Positions 35,788 through 44,504 of a stretch of 64,000 bases of DNA are shown piece after piece; position 1 is the first letter of the stretch; each line of letters begins with the position of its first letter. The notes under the pieces are model-generated. The model was not told the origin of the DNA, made no database searches, and was given only the letters and a program-made list of their open reading frames with translations. This stretch comes from an uncultured Verrucomicrobiota bacterium (GTDB lineage: Bacteria > Verrucomicrobiota > Kiritimatiellia > CAIVKH01), in the NCBI GenBank assembly GCA_937873455.1, contig CALMYG010000022.1, positions 124,001-188,000 of the forward strand, in the 5' to 3' direction. The translations under genes were made by a program, and so were the position numbers.

Positions 35788-37229
35788 CAGGTGATGCGGA
35801 AGTGATCGACCAGTACGCAGCGGCGCCAACGCGAAAAGGTGCGCGGGCCGGTGAGGCCTTCGCCGGTGGGGCTGGCGATGGTGAACGAGCAGTAGCCTTC
35901 GCCGTCGAGGCCGAGTCCGGCCTGCGACCGGCCGTTTTTGACGAAGATGCTGCAGTTGCATTCCTTGGCCATGCGGTGAAGGTTGTCGATGTTGCGCGAA
36001 TGCATGATCGCGGTGTGCCGGTTGCCGCCCTCGGTCTTGATGGCCAGGTCAATGGCGTAATCGGCGTTGGGCACGCGGCAGACCGGCAGAATCGGCATCA
36101 TCTGCTCGGTCCAGAGCAGGGGATGGTTTTCGTCCACCTCGACGATGCCCAGCCGGATGGAGCTGGGTACGGTGATGCCGATCTTGGCGAGGATGACATC
36201 GGCATTTTTGCCGATCAAGTCGCGGTTGATGTGGGCTTCCTTGCGCGGGCCGTGCATTTCCGTGAAAATGACTTTTTCCAGCGCGGCCAGCTTGCTCTTG
36301 TCGATGAGCACCGCGTTGTTGCGGGTCATGCTTTGGATCAGGTTGTCGGCAACGCTGGAGACGACCAACACTTGTTTTTCGTCGGCGCAGATGATGTTGT
36401 TGTCGGTGGAGGCGCCGAGGACGATGTCGCGTCCGGCTTTTTCGATATCGGCGGTTTCATCCACCACCACCGGCGGGTTGCCGGGGCCGGCGCAGATGGC
36501 GCGTTTACCGCTGGTCATGGCCGCCTTGACCACGCCGCCGCCGCCGGTCACCACCACGATGCGGATATCCGGATGTTTCATGGTGGCGTTGGCGCTTTCC
36601 ACGGTGGGATTCGCCACGCAGGTGATGACGTTTTGCGGTCCGCCGGTTTCGACGATGACTTTATTGATAAGCGCAACGGTCTGCATGGAGCAGTTTTTTG
36701 CGCTGGGATGCACGTTAAAGACCACGGTGTTGCCGGCGGCGATCATCCCGATGGTGTTGCAGATGATGGTCGAGGTCGGATTGGTGCAGGGGGTGATGGC
36801 GCCAATGACACCAAAGGGCGCGGGCTCCATCAGGTAAAGGCCGTGGTCGCCGGTAATGGCCTGGGGCTCCAGGTGTTCCAGCCCCGGTGTTTTTTCGGTG
36901 ACGAGGATGTTTTTGGTTATTTTGTCCTCGAAGCGCCCGAGTCCGGTTTCGGTGTGGGCGGCCTTGGCCAGCGGGGCGGCATGTTCGAGCATCGTCTTGC
37001 GAATGTTGGCGATGATCGCGGCCCGGGTTTTCAAGGGCAGGGCGACGAATACCGGCTGGGCCGCTTTCGCCGCCTTCACGGCTTCATCCACGGTGGCGTA
37101 GATGCCGAGGCCTTGCTCCACCGCGGCGCCACGGGAGGCGGCCGGGGCCGGTGCGCCCGGGTCGCGGTTTAAATCCGAGACGATACGCTGGGCGATGGCG
37201 TCAATTTCCTGATCGCTTAGTCTGGCCAT
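35787..37229 (-). CDS. CoA-acylating aldehyde dehydrogenase of a microcompartment (PduP/EutE type)
   Basis: 480 aa from ATG 37229 (MARLSDQEI, with GAGG 10 nt upstream); the in-frame TTG two codons before is less likely. Converts an aldehyde plus CoA and NAD+ to acyl-CoA. The catalytic Cys is Cys281 in DNNIICADEK; CTNPTSTIICNTIGMIAAGN is the family's CoA/NAD segment. Residues about 3-21 (LSDQEIDAIAQRIVSDLNR) form an amphipathic helix like known encapsulation peptides, followed by a Pro/Ala linker, so the enzyme should be packed in the shell. Here the substrate is most likely acetaldehyde from the DeoC domain of the same operon. Confidence 0.93.
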   Translation of the reverse strand: MARLSDQEIDAIAQRIVSDLNRDPGAPAPAASRGAAVEQGLGIYATVDEAVKAAKAAQPVFVALPLKTRAAIIANIRKTMLEHAAPLAKAAHTETGLGRFEDKITKNILVTEKTPGLEHLEPQAITGDHGLYLMEPAPFGVIGAITPCTNPTSTIICNTIGMIAAGNTVVFNVHPSAKNCSMQTVALINKVIVETGGPQNVITCVANPTVESANATMKHPDIRIVVVTGGGGVVKAAMTSGKRAICAGPGNPPVVVDETADIEKAGRDIVLGASTDNNIICADEKQVLVVSSVADNLIQSMTRNNAVLIDKSKLAALEKVIFTEMHGPRKEAHINRDLIGKNADVILAKIGITVPSSIRLGIVEVDENHPLLWTEQMMPILPVCRVPNADYAIDLAIKTEGGNRHTAIMHSRNIDNLHRMAKECNCSIFVKNGRSQAGLGLDGEGYCSFTIASPTGEGLTGPRTFSRWRRCVLVDHFRIT

Positions 37230-37337
37230 AAACAACCTCGATTACGGAGTCACGCGGGCGGAACCGCCGCGAGCGGTAAGCCGGAAACACGAGTCGTGGA
37301 CCGGTCCGGCCTCCGCGGCGGCGGCATGCGCTTTCCG

Positions 37338-37625
37338 TTATTTTTTGTACTTCGTCTTGTCCCCGACATCCCAACTGTCGACGATGCCCATGACCACGGC
37401 GTCTACGGGACGCTTGTCCGTGGCCAGGGTCTGGCGGGCCGAGCTGCCAGAGGCGATCAGTACGATCTCCTCCGGGCCGGCGCCGACCGCGTCGGCGGCG
37501 ACGAGGAAGTTTCCGGTTTCCCGGCCCTCCTCATCGATGGCGCGCACGAGCAGGAACTTCAACCCGTCCAGGCTGGGTTCCTTGCGCGTCGAAACGACGG
37601 TTCCGACTACCTTGGCTAGAATCAT
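37338..37625 (-). CDS. BMC shell pentamer protein (BMC-P, EutN/CcmL family), copy 1
   Basis: 95 aa. [20 protein letters not shown], the pore segment [20 protein letters not shown], and the strand [14 protein letters not shown] mark the EutN/CcmL family. It lies between the hexamer gene and the aldehyde dehydrogenase. The 108 bp before the dehydrogenase start contain small GC hairpins that might tune expression of the downstream half of the operon, though this is only a suggestion. Confidence 0.93.
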   Translation of the reverse strand: MILAKVVGTVVSTRKEPSLDGLKFLLVRAIDEEGRETGNFLVAADAVGAGPEEIVLIASGSSARQTLATDKRPVDAVVMGIVDSWDVGDKTKYKK

Positions 37626-37655
37626 AATGCACCTGTCCGGCCGGGGGCCGGGCGG

Positions 37656-37955
37656 TTATTTTTTCGCCTTGGCTTCGGGGGCGCGACCCAGCGGCATCAC
37701 CGCATCCACATTCGCGTGGGGGCGGGCGATGACATGGATGGCGACCACTTCGCCGACGCGTCCGGCAGCCACTTGAGCGGCATCACAGGCGGCCTTGACC
37801 GCCGCGACATCGCCGCGCACGACTACCGTCGTGAATCCGCCGCCGGTTTTCTCGTACGACACGAGTTCGACTTTGGCCGCTTTGACCGCGGCGTCCGCGG
37901 CTTCCACTACCGCAGGGAAGGAACGCGTTTCAATCATGCCTAATGCTTCCGTCAT
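37656..37955 (-). CDS. BMC shell hexamer protein (BMC-H)
   Basis: 99 aa, one canonical BMC domain: [20 protein letters not shown], then [20 protein letters not shown] and [20 protein letters not shown], ending [17 protein letters not shown]. Hexamers of this family build the facets. The pore loop region KTGGGF has the glycines usual for metabolosome hexamers. Only one BMC-H gene is present here, so it is the main facet protein. Confidence 0.96.
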   Translation of the reverse strand: MTEALGMIETRSFPAVVEAADAAVKAAKVELVSYEKTGGGFTTVVVRGDVAAVKAACDAAQVAAGRVGEVVAIHVIARPHANVDAVMPLGRAPEAKAKK

Positions 37956-38026
37956 GTTTTTTCTCCGTTTGGTTACTACGTCTGGTTTGATTGGGGGTGT
38001 TCAGTGTTCGGGGGAACGTTGGGGGG

Positions 38027-38653
38027 TTAGCGCCCTTTGACGGCGCGTCCGGTAATCGACTCAATGGCTTTTTCGGCGGCCCGGTAGCCGACGTCGATAT
38101 CCTGTTCTTCACCGCCGAGGTAAAGGCGACCGACCGCGCCGACGGCGCGAACTTCAAGGATGTTGACGTTGGCGGCTTTCTCCGCCTCGTTCGCGGCGAT
38201 GGCGGCGTAGCCGGCCGGGGCGCACTCCATGACATACAACGACTGACCGGGCAGGATCATGTCGCCGTGACGGGTGCGGTTGATCAGTTGGGTGTGGTAG
38301 TCGGAAATATTCCGGATGACCTCGCTGGTGTAGATTTCCGGCTTGATCCGGTCTTCTTCCTTCAGGCCCAAATGTTCGAGGATGGCGCGACCGGCCTCCC
38401 GGACCTCGGATTGTTCATGCGAGTGCAGCTCAAGCATGCCGAACTGGCGTTCGATGATCAACATGCCCGGGGTGACGTTGGTCGCCTTGAGGGCGACGTC
38501 GGTCATCCGCATGATGTCCATGCCGGGATTGATTTCCACGAACAAGGCGGCTTGGCCGGGGGTGGGGAGGAAGCCTTGGGCGACCGTCCCGAGAAACGAC
38601 GCGAACTGCGGCTGCAAACTGTCGAGAAACACATAACAACGTAGCTCTGCCAT
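38027..38653 (-). CDS. BMC shell trimer protein with two BMC domains (BMC-T), first copy
   Basis: 208 aa. AAGGAG lies 8 nt before ATG 38653. Two BMC-like halves: about residues 3-105 (FVEINPGMDIMRMTDVALKA, MLIIERQFGMLELHSHEQSE) and about 115-205 (LYVMECAPAGYAAIAANEAE, VRAVGAVGRLYLGGEEQDID). A tandem-domain trimer; such proteins are the likely conduit for larger molecules such as sugar phosphates or cofactors. It follows the RpiB-DeoC gene by 13 nt. Confidence 0.85.
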   Translation of the reverse strand: MAELRCYVFLDSLQPQFASFLGTVAQGFLPTPGQAALFVEINPGMDIMRMTDVALKATNVTPGMLIIERQFGMLELHSHEQSEVREAGRAILEHLGLKEEDRIKPEIYTSEVIRNISDYHTQLINRTRHGDMILPGQSLYVMECAPAGYAAIAANEAEKAANVNILEVRAVGAVGRLYLGGEEQDIDVGYRAAEKAIESITGRAVKGR

Positions 38654-38666
38654 GGCTGCTTACTCC

Positions 38667-39917
38667 TTATTTTTTTCCACCGGCCATTGCTATGGCCTCT
38701 TCCATTATTTTCACGCTGCTGCTGCAACCGACGCGGGTGGCGCCGGCGTTTACCATTTTAACGACGTCCGCATAGGTGCGCACCCCGCCGGAGGCCTTTA
38801 CGCCCAGTTTCTTGGGGGCGGTAACCCGGGCCATGAGGGCGATGTCTTCAGCGGTGGCCCCGCCGGAGGACATGCCGGTCGAGGTTTTGACGTAATGCGC
38901 GCCGGCCTTCATGCTCAATTCGCAGGCGCGAACTTTTTCTTCATCGGTGAGCAGGCTGTTTTCAAAAATCACTTTGCAGATGGCGCGGGAGTCGTTGCAG
39001 TCTTCAACAACGCCCCGGATATCCTGGAGGACGAGTTTGTCGTCTTTGCTTTTCAGGGCGCCGATGTTGATGACCATGTCGATTTCCTGGGCGCCATCGC
39101 GCAGGGCGCGCCGGGTTTCCAGCGACTTGATCTGCGGGGTGACCGCGCCCAGCGGGAAGCCGACCACCGCGCATACCTTGACCGGGCTGCCGCGCAGCAA
39201 TTCGCGGGCTTTTTTGACCCACGTCGGATTCACGCACACCGAATAAAAGCCATACTGCACGGCTTCCTTGCAGAGTTTTTCGATATCGGCGGCGGACGCC
39301 TCAGCCTTGAGGACGGTGTGATCAATCAGTTTGCACAATTTATCCGGCGCAATCGGCGCGCCGCCGGCGGGGCGTGCGCCGCCGCCGAGAAGTGATTTGA
39401 CCCGCTCGGCAATGCGTTGAACATCTTCGGGTGAGAGGTCGGAGGGTAGGGAGGATGCGCTCATATTCGCCTTTTCGTAGTCTTTAATCAGTTGCACGCG
39501 CTTGAGGTGTCGCTCGGCCGTGCATGCGGTGGTTAGAAAGACATCGGTGATTTGTTTGATTTCGGTTAGGGTGTTCTGGCCGGCCCCGAGTGTCAAGACA
39601 TTCGCGCCGTTGTGTTCACGGCAGTTGCGGGCGAGGGCCTCGTTGTAGCACGCGGCGGCCAATACACCGGGAAATTTGTTGGCGGTCATGGCGGAGCCGA
39701 TTCCGGCGCCGTCGATCACTATGCCGAAATCCGCGTCGCCCCGGGAAACTGCGCCGGCGACCAAGGCGGCGATGCGGGGATAGTCCACGGGCTCTTTGCT
39801 GTGGGTGCCAACGTCCTGGACGGAGTGTCCCAAGCCTTTGAGGTGGGGAATTAACCCCTGCTTGGTCTCGAAGCCTCCGTGGTCAGCGCCAATCGCTATC
39901 CGTAAACTCCGACTCAT
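38667..39917 (-). CDS. RpiB-DeoC fusion: ribose-5-phosphate isomerase B-like domain plus deoxyribose-phosphate aldolase
   Basis: 416 aa, first gene of the BMC operon. Residues 1-148 are RpiB/LacAB-like ([27 protein letters not shown] with His102), but the family's ICGTGIG catalytic loop reads VIDGAGIG, with Asp69 where E. coli RpiB has its catalytic Cys66. Residues 190-416 are Deo[24 protein letters not shown], the Schiff-base lysine in [14 protein letters not shown], and [12 protein letters not shown]. The aldolase cleaves deoxyribose-5-phosphate to acetaldehyde and glyceraldehyde-3-phosphate. Between them, residues 162-178 ([17 protein letters not shown]) form an amphipathic helix like an encapsulation peptide. 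The aldolase product feeds the operon's aldehyde dehydrogenase. Confidence 0.92.
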   Translation of the reverse strand: MSRSLRIAIGADHGGFETKQGLIPHLKGLGHSVQDVGTHSKEPVDYPRIAALVAGAVSRGDADFGIVIDGAGIGSAMTANKFPGVLAAACYNEALARNCREHNGANVLTLGAGQNTLTEIKQITDVFLTTACTAERHLKRVQLIKDYEKANMSASSLPSDLSPEDVQRIAERVKSLLGGGARPAGGAPIAPDKLCKLIDHTVLKAEASAADIEKLCKEAVQYGFYSVCVNPTWVKKARELLRGSPVKVCAVVGFPLGAVTPQIKSLETRRALRDGAQEIDMVINIGALKSKDDKLVLQDIRGVVEDCNDSRAICKVIFENSLLTDEEKVRACELSMKAGAHYVKTSTGMSSGGATAEDIALMARVTAPKKLGVKASGGVRTYADVVKMVNAGATRVGCSSSVKIMEEAIAMAGGKK

Positions 39918-40013
39918 GTGGCGCGTATGTTCGCGACACCGCCCGCGTTCGTCAACAGGGAAATGACGCTTTTCGCGAGTTTAACGTTTTATCGGGAGTG
40001 ACGCCTCGCGAAA

Positions 40014-41723
40014 TCACGCGTCGGTATCGTCGTCGTCAGTAGCGGTGACCGGGCCGCGACGGCGCATGTTGTCCTGGAATTCAGCCTGGCGCAGCAGGTA
40101 ATTCTGCATTTCCGTGAAGGTGATGGGGCTGATTTGGCGGCGCAAGGTGCCGACGATCTGCGGGCGCATCATTTCGGCGGAGACTTCCGTGTTGGCTTGC
40201 CGCGATTTGATGTAACCCAGCAGCATGCTGTTTTCCATTTCGATCACGTCGGTAAGCTCACCGGCGTTCCGGGTGAGCAGATGACGGATCAGCACATTGG
40301 CGATTTCCGGATCGAGCTCGACGGTGTTGAGATCGAACGGAGGCGGCGAGACGGCGGTGAGTTTGTATTCCGCCATGACTTCGTCGAAGGTGAGGCCGGC
40401 GGAAAGACCGGCAATGACACTGTCGCGGATTTCGGCGGCTTTTTCGGAAAGCGCATTGTAGATCGCGAATTCGCGGGCGGCGCGTTCCACCAGGGCGCGC
40501 ACTTCCTCAAACTCGGGAATCCGCTCGGGGAGCCGCTCGCGCAAGGCGAGCACGTAGACGAAATTGGTTCCGGCGATGGGATCGCTGTAATAATAATCGT
40601 CGTCATCGCTCAGGTTAAACGCGGCGCGCACCAGCAGGGGATTCGCCTCTTCGAGCTCGGATGGGAGATCACGCAAGCCAAACGGCGCGGTGATGACCAG
40701 CTCAACGCCTTCTTCCGAGGCAACACGATCAAACGCCGCGCGACCGGCATTGCGTTGGAACGAGAGCTCCTGGACAAATTGATTGGCTTTGTCCTGGGCC
40801 AGAATCAGCGCCTGGCGCGCGGACAGGATGTCCACGATTTCATCGCGGACGTCTTCCAGGGGGCGGTATTCGGTGGCGGCAAGGGAAAAGAGGTTGGTGT
40901 CTTCCGCTTCGGAGGGCAGGGCGTAACGGTCGAGGTTGAAGTCGTAGTATTCTTCAATTTCCTCGTCGGTGATGGTGACCGCTTCACGAAAATCGGCCAC
41001 CGGGAACACGGCGGCTTTGACCGCGACTTTTTCCGGAAGGGTGAACATTTCCCGGTCTTTGTCGAAAAAGGCGAGGATATCGTCTTCGGAAACGACCACG
41101 CCGTCGGCCACAAGGTCGGGATCGATTTGGACGTATTGGATTTCGAACGTATCGGTCAGGGTGGAGAAGGTGCGGTCGACCTCCATGGGGGTGACCAGCA
41201 TCATGCGGTCCAGCACGGTGCGGAGTTTCTGGAGAATGATTTCCTGCCGGACGTGTTCTTCAAATTCGCGTTTGGTTGCCCGGAATTGGGCAAGGAATTG
41301 CTGGGCGAATTGATCGTAGGCCTGGGGGCTGAAGCGTTCATTTTGTTGGAGGAACTCAAAGGACTGAATGGCGCTGACGACTTCATCGTTGCTGGAGGAG
41401 ATGCCGAGGTTTTTAGCTTCGCGCAAGGTGGCGATGCGCTGCCAGGCCATTTCATGCAGTTGGTCTTCAATCTCCGGCGTGATGGCGATGGCGCGGCCGG
41501 TCATCAGGACCAGCGATAAATAGGTGTTAAACCGGGCGCGCTGAAATTCCTCGAACGAGATATCTTCGCCGCTCAAACTTCCGGCCGCGTTGGGTCCTTG
41601 ATCGCGGGCGTCGGGCATCTGGGTGCCCCAGATGACAAAGGAAAAGATGATAACAACCAAAAAGCCAAGCCAGATAAGGCGATTTTTGATGAGTTTATGA
41701 AATTTTGTGATCAACATGGCCAT
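40014..41723 (-). CDS. SurA/PpiD-like periplasmic folding factor
   Basis: 569 aa. One N-terminal membrane anchor (about residues 15-34, LIWLGFLVVIIFSFVIWGTQ) followed by a SurA-N-like helical region (SLSGEDISFEEFQRARFNTY, DQLHEMAWQRIATLREAKNL) and a long periplasmic part with two regions that could be parvulin-like. This is the PpiD layout: an inner-membrane-anchored chaperone for exported proteins. I do not see clear parvulin active-site residues, so isomerase activity is doubtful. Such a factor would suit a cell that exports many giant proteins. Single gene. Confidence 0.75.
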   Translation of the reverse strand: MAMLITKFHKLIKNRLIWLGFLVVIIFSFVIWGTQMPDARDQGPNAAGSLSGEDISFEEFQRARFNTYLSLVLMTGRAIAITPEIEDQLHEMAWQRIATLREAKNLGISSSNDEVVSAIQSFEFLQQNERFSPQAYDQFAQQFLAQFRATKREFEEHVRQEIILQKLRTVLDRMMLVTPMEVDRTFSTLTDTFEIQYVQIDPDLVADGVVVSEDDILAFFDKDREMFTLPEKVAVKAAVFPVADFREAVTITDEEIEEYYDFNLDRYALPSEAEDTNLFSLAATEYRPLEDVRDEIVDILSARQALILAQDKANQFVQELSFQRNAGRAAFDRVASEEGVELVITAPFGLRDLPSELEEANPLLVRAAFNLSDDDDYYYSDPIAGTNFVYVLALRERLPERIPEFEEVRALVERAAREFAIYNALSEKAAEIRDSVIAGLSAGLTFDEVMAEYKLTAVSPPPFDLNTVELDPEIANVLIRHLLTRNAGELTDVIEMENSMLLGYIKSRQANTEVSAEMMRPQIVGTLRRQISPITFTEMQNYLLRQAEFQDNMRRRGPVTATDDDDTDA

Positions 41724-42141
41724 AAGAGGGCCCTTTCGCGTTACGTTTATATGAGCCGGGGAACATAGCGGGATCGCGGGCGAGCGTCAACAGGTCTGTG
41801 GGGCGCCGGGAAGGCGCGGGGCGCATCCCTGATTAACTGACTTTAGCGTGACAGAGGTATCCGTGCCCGTGATCACGTCCTAAATGCCATAAGGCGTTTT
41901 GTGCCGCCCGCGCCGAGAGCGGCTTTTGATGCGGTGTGGGAGCCCGGCGGAAAACCGTCGGCCCGACGGTTTCCCGCGGTACCACATGCGCCTGCAGCGC
42001 ATGAAGAGGTCAGGCGTTTTGCATGATCTTCTTCATGATCCGGATGGGGTGATCATGAAGGGATAGGGATCGGTCAATCAGGGATGCGCCGGAAAGGCGC
42101 GACCGGGCGCGTGACAACACTCACGGATGCACCTGGCGCCT
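41724..42141. other. Intergenic region with several palindromes, no gene seen
   Basis: 418 bp without a credible gene. It holds an almost continuous palindrome AACCGTCGG-C-CCGACGGTT (about 41957-41975), a perfect 10-bp hairpin CTTCATGATC...GATCATGAAG with a 10-nt loop (42031-42060), and an inverted pair of AATCAGGGATGCGCC at 41820-41834 (minus) and 42076-42090 (plus). No T-run follows the hairpins, so they are not obvious terminators. Confidence 0.5.
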
Positions 42142-42627
42142 CTACCGCGCCGGTTGGGGCGGGGTGACGTTTGGCGTGGGTTGCCGGGAACCACCTCCGT
42201 CCCGGGGAAGAATCCAGCCGGCGGCGTTGCAACGCTGGCACCGGCTAGCGGTGACAATTTGGCCGATGACATCGGGCCGGGTTTTGCGCACTTCGGTTTT
42301 ACCCATGCCGCGGCAGTCGGGGCACACATGTCCACCCGCCGGAATGGTAATGGTGGTGGAGCCGTGGAACCCGCAAATCGGGCAGGCATAGGTGTGGTTT
42401 TTTTGGCGCCGGTCGACATAGGATAACCGGCCTTCACCGGTGCAAGTAGGACAGGTGATTTTCCGGGTTTCCGGCCGCGGCGGGGGCGGTGGTTGCGGCA
42501 AAGACGTGGAGGTCGGTTTTACGGACTCCCCGGAAAGCAAGCCATGCTCAATGAGTGTGGGTTTAAGGAGTGTATAACCGCCGTAACCGGCCAATCCGAT
42601 CACGATAAGAGCGAGCAGGCGGTTCAT
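42142..42627 (-). CDS. Membrane-anchored DnaJ-type zinc-finger protein
   Basis: 161 aa. AGGA lies 9 nt before ATG 42627. An N-terminal hydrophobic segment (LLALIVIGLAGYGGYTLL) is followed by a Pro-rich spacer and four CxxC-x-G-x-G-like motifs: CPTCTGEG, CPICGFHG, CPDCRGMG and CQRCNAAG. That is the Cys-rich zinc-binding domain of DnaJ without a J domain. It may act as a redox or protein-binding module outside the membrane. It follows the FGE-like gene by 9 nt, so the two are co-transcribed. Confidence 0.75.
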   Translation of the reverse strand: MNRLLALIVIGLAGYGGYTLLKPTLIEHGLLSGESVKPTSTSLPQPPPPPRPETRKITCPTCTGEGRLSYVDRRQKNHTYACPICGFHGSTTITIPAGGHVCPDCRGMGKTEVRKTRPDVIGQIVTASRCQRCNAAGWILPRDGGGSRQPTPNVTPPQPAR

Positions 42628-42636
42628 CCGGCTTCC

Positions 42637-44427
42637 TCATTGGGCGCAGCGGAAGCCCACAAACGGTGTCCGGTCGCGGGTTATGCCTTGGCGGAAGGTT
42701 GGATTCCGGTTGTCGGCAGCCATGCGGGAAAAGGTCGTCAGTTCCCCGTCTGGACTGATGAACGAGCCGCCGCGGATGACCCGCCCTTCTCCGGCTTCGG
42801 GGCCGGTTGGGTTGCGGGCGGGTGCGGTGGTGTAATAATTGGCCTGGTAATAATCGTGCACCCATTCCGCGGCGTTGCCGGCCATGTGGTAAACGCCGTA
42901 AGGGCTGATGGCCGGGAGATCCGGCGCGATCATGTTGAGTACCGCATCTTCCGGAACCAATGAGAACACGCTCCAGGTCGCCTTGGGCAATTGGAAAGGC
43001 GGAGGCGGGGGAGGCGCGCCACGACGGGTGTCCACCGGCGCGGAGGGTTGGCGGGCTTGATTGATCCGGGCGGATAAAGACGACCGTCCGGAAACGTTGT
43101 TGGCGAATACATCAGCGGGTTTGGCTTCGCCCCAGGGATAGACCAGCGTTTCCAGGCCGCGGGCGGCCTTTTCCCATTCGGCCTCGGTGGGCAGGCGTTT
43201 TCCTTTCCACTTGGCATAGGCATACGCATCGAACCAATCCACGCCGACCACCGGTTGATCGTCTCCGCTTAACTCGGGATGATCCCAGCCGGCGGGGCGA
43301 CGGTTTTTAAGGGGTGGGGCATCGGGGTGATCCATCGAGGAGTCGCCGGTGGTTTCGGCATATTCGACGAACTTGCGGTATTCGGCATTACTGACTTCAT
43401 AGCGGTCGATTTGGAACTCGTCGACGAAAGTGATCAGGGCGGGAAACACATCGCTGCCCGGCGCGGCTTGGGCATGACCACGGAGGAAAAAGCCGGCGGG
43501 AATCGTCACCGTCTCGCTGGTATCTTCGGGGCTGACCGTGATCGCCGGTACGGTCAAGCGGTAAGCGTCCATGATGCGCTGTTGCATGCGAAAAAAGTAT
43601 TGGATGTCCATTTGCTCGAACAGGGCGGCGTCGGCCGGGCCGAGGCGGCGGGCAGCGGCTTCGGTGCCGATGACCCGGGTCAGGAAAAAGGTCTGGAAAG
43701 CGTTGAGTTCATCAACGGCTTCGTCAAATCGCTTTTCATCCAGCAGGACAGGGAGGCGTTCGGCGATCATTTGCGGCAGGGCGCGGGCGATATCCCGCCG
43801 CGCTACAACCAGGTTGTCATAAAAAGCCTTGGCCTGGGGATTGGCGGGAAAGCTGGGGGCGTTGATTCCGCGGAAACGCTCTTCCATTTCCCGGATGCGA
43901 TCCTCGGCTTGATCGAACCGCTGGATCGACGCCTGGACCGGGGGCAGCCAGGCCCCGCCGATCTTCTGCAGTCCCCGGGCCATTTGTTCGGCCTGGAATT
44001 CCGCATTGGACAGCAATTGGCGTATGGCCGGGGTGGCCCGGTGGTCGTCGGCTTTTTCCGTAAATTCCTTGAGCAGGCGAACCGCCCGTTCCAGTTGCTC
44101 CTCGGTGGGGGTTCCATCCAGCAGCTCTTTTAAGCCGAGCAGGCGGGGGGCCAAAAGGTCGGCGGGGTTTTTTTCATCGACGGAGCGCACGTCCGCGCGA
44201 TTAAATTCCTGTTGGAAGGCAATGCCGCGACCCCGCTCCATGCGCAGGGATATTTTTTCCGCGGTTTGGCCGGTCAATTGTCCGGTATGCGAGGTGCCGT
44301 CTTTCAAGACGACGGTCACTTCGCGGGTATCCGGCAAAAGCGCGCGGGCTTCTTCGCTGAACGGCACGCTCCGGGTCGGGGCGGTCAACAGCATGGCAAG
44401 GGCGATTACGGCAGACGTTCGATTCAT
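42637..44427 (-). CDS. Secreted SUMF1/formylglycine-generating-enzyme-like protein
   Basis: 596 aa from ATG 44427 (AGGAAAT upstream; a further in-frame start 30 nt upstream is less likely). Signal peptide of about 20 residues, then a predicted helical, charged region (60-290), then a SUMF1/FGE-type domain (about 305-595): RYEVSNAEYRKFVEYAETTG, KGKRLPTEAEWEKAARG, MAGNAAEWVHDYY, RVIRGGSF and the last FVGFRCAQ. Many bacterial members with this domain are not sulfatase activators but binding or scaffold proteins; I see no clear catalytic Cys pair, so activity is open. Upstream gene of the zinc-finger protein. Confidence 0.85.
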   Translation of the reverse strand: MNRTSAVIALAMLLTAPTRSVPFSEEARALLPDTREVTVVLKDGTSHTGQLTGQTAEKISLRMERGRGIAFQQEFNRADVRSVDEKNPADLLAPRLLGLKELLDGTPTEEQLERAVRLLKEFTEKADDHRATPAIRQLLSNAEFQAEQMARGLQKIGGAWLPPVQASIQRFDQAEDRIREMEERFRGINAPSFPANPQAKAFYDNLVVARRDIARALPQMIAERLPVLLDEKRFDEAVDELNAFQTFFLTRVIGTEAAARRLGPADAALFEQMDIQYFFRMQQRIMDAYRLTVPAITVSPEDTSETVTIPAGFFLRGHAQAAPGSDVFPALITFVDEFQIDRYEVSNAEYRKFVEYAETTGDSSMDHPDAPPLKNRRPAGWDHPELSGDDQPVVGVDWFDAYAYAKWKGKRLPTEAEWEKAARGLETLVYPWGEAKPADVFANNVSGRSSLSARINQARQPSAPVDTRRGAPPPPPPFQLPKATWSVFSLVPEDAVLNMIAPDLPAISPYGVYHMAGNAAEWVHDYYQANYYTTAPARNPTGPEAGEGRVIRGGSFISPDGELTTFSRMAADNRNPTFRQGITRDRTPFVGFRCAQ

Positions 44428-44504
44428 CGGCGGATTTCCTTTTCGTCCGTATAGCATACACCAATGGCTTGGACAAGTTTCAGTCGTTTGGTTATCGTGC
44501 GGAC

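Noticed and set aside
35802-37172. Long plus-strand open frame opposite the aldehyde dehydrogenase
   Set aside because: The minus strand has an intact catalytic Cys and full family motifs; the plus-strand product is low-complexity His/Asp/Gly-rich.
42031-42060. Rho-independent terminator
   Set aside because: The 10-bp hairpin is perfect, but no T-run follows on either strand.
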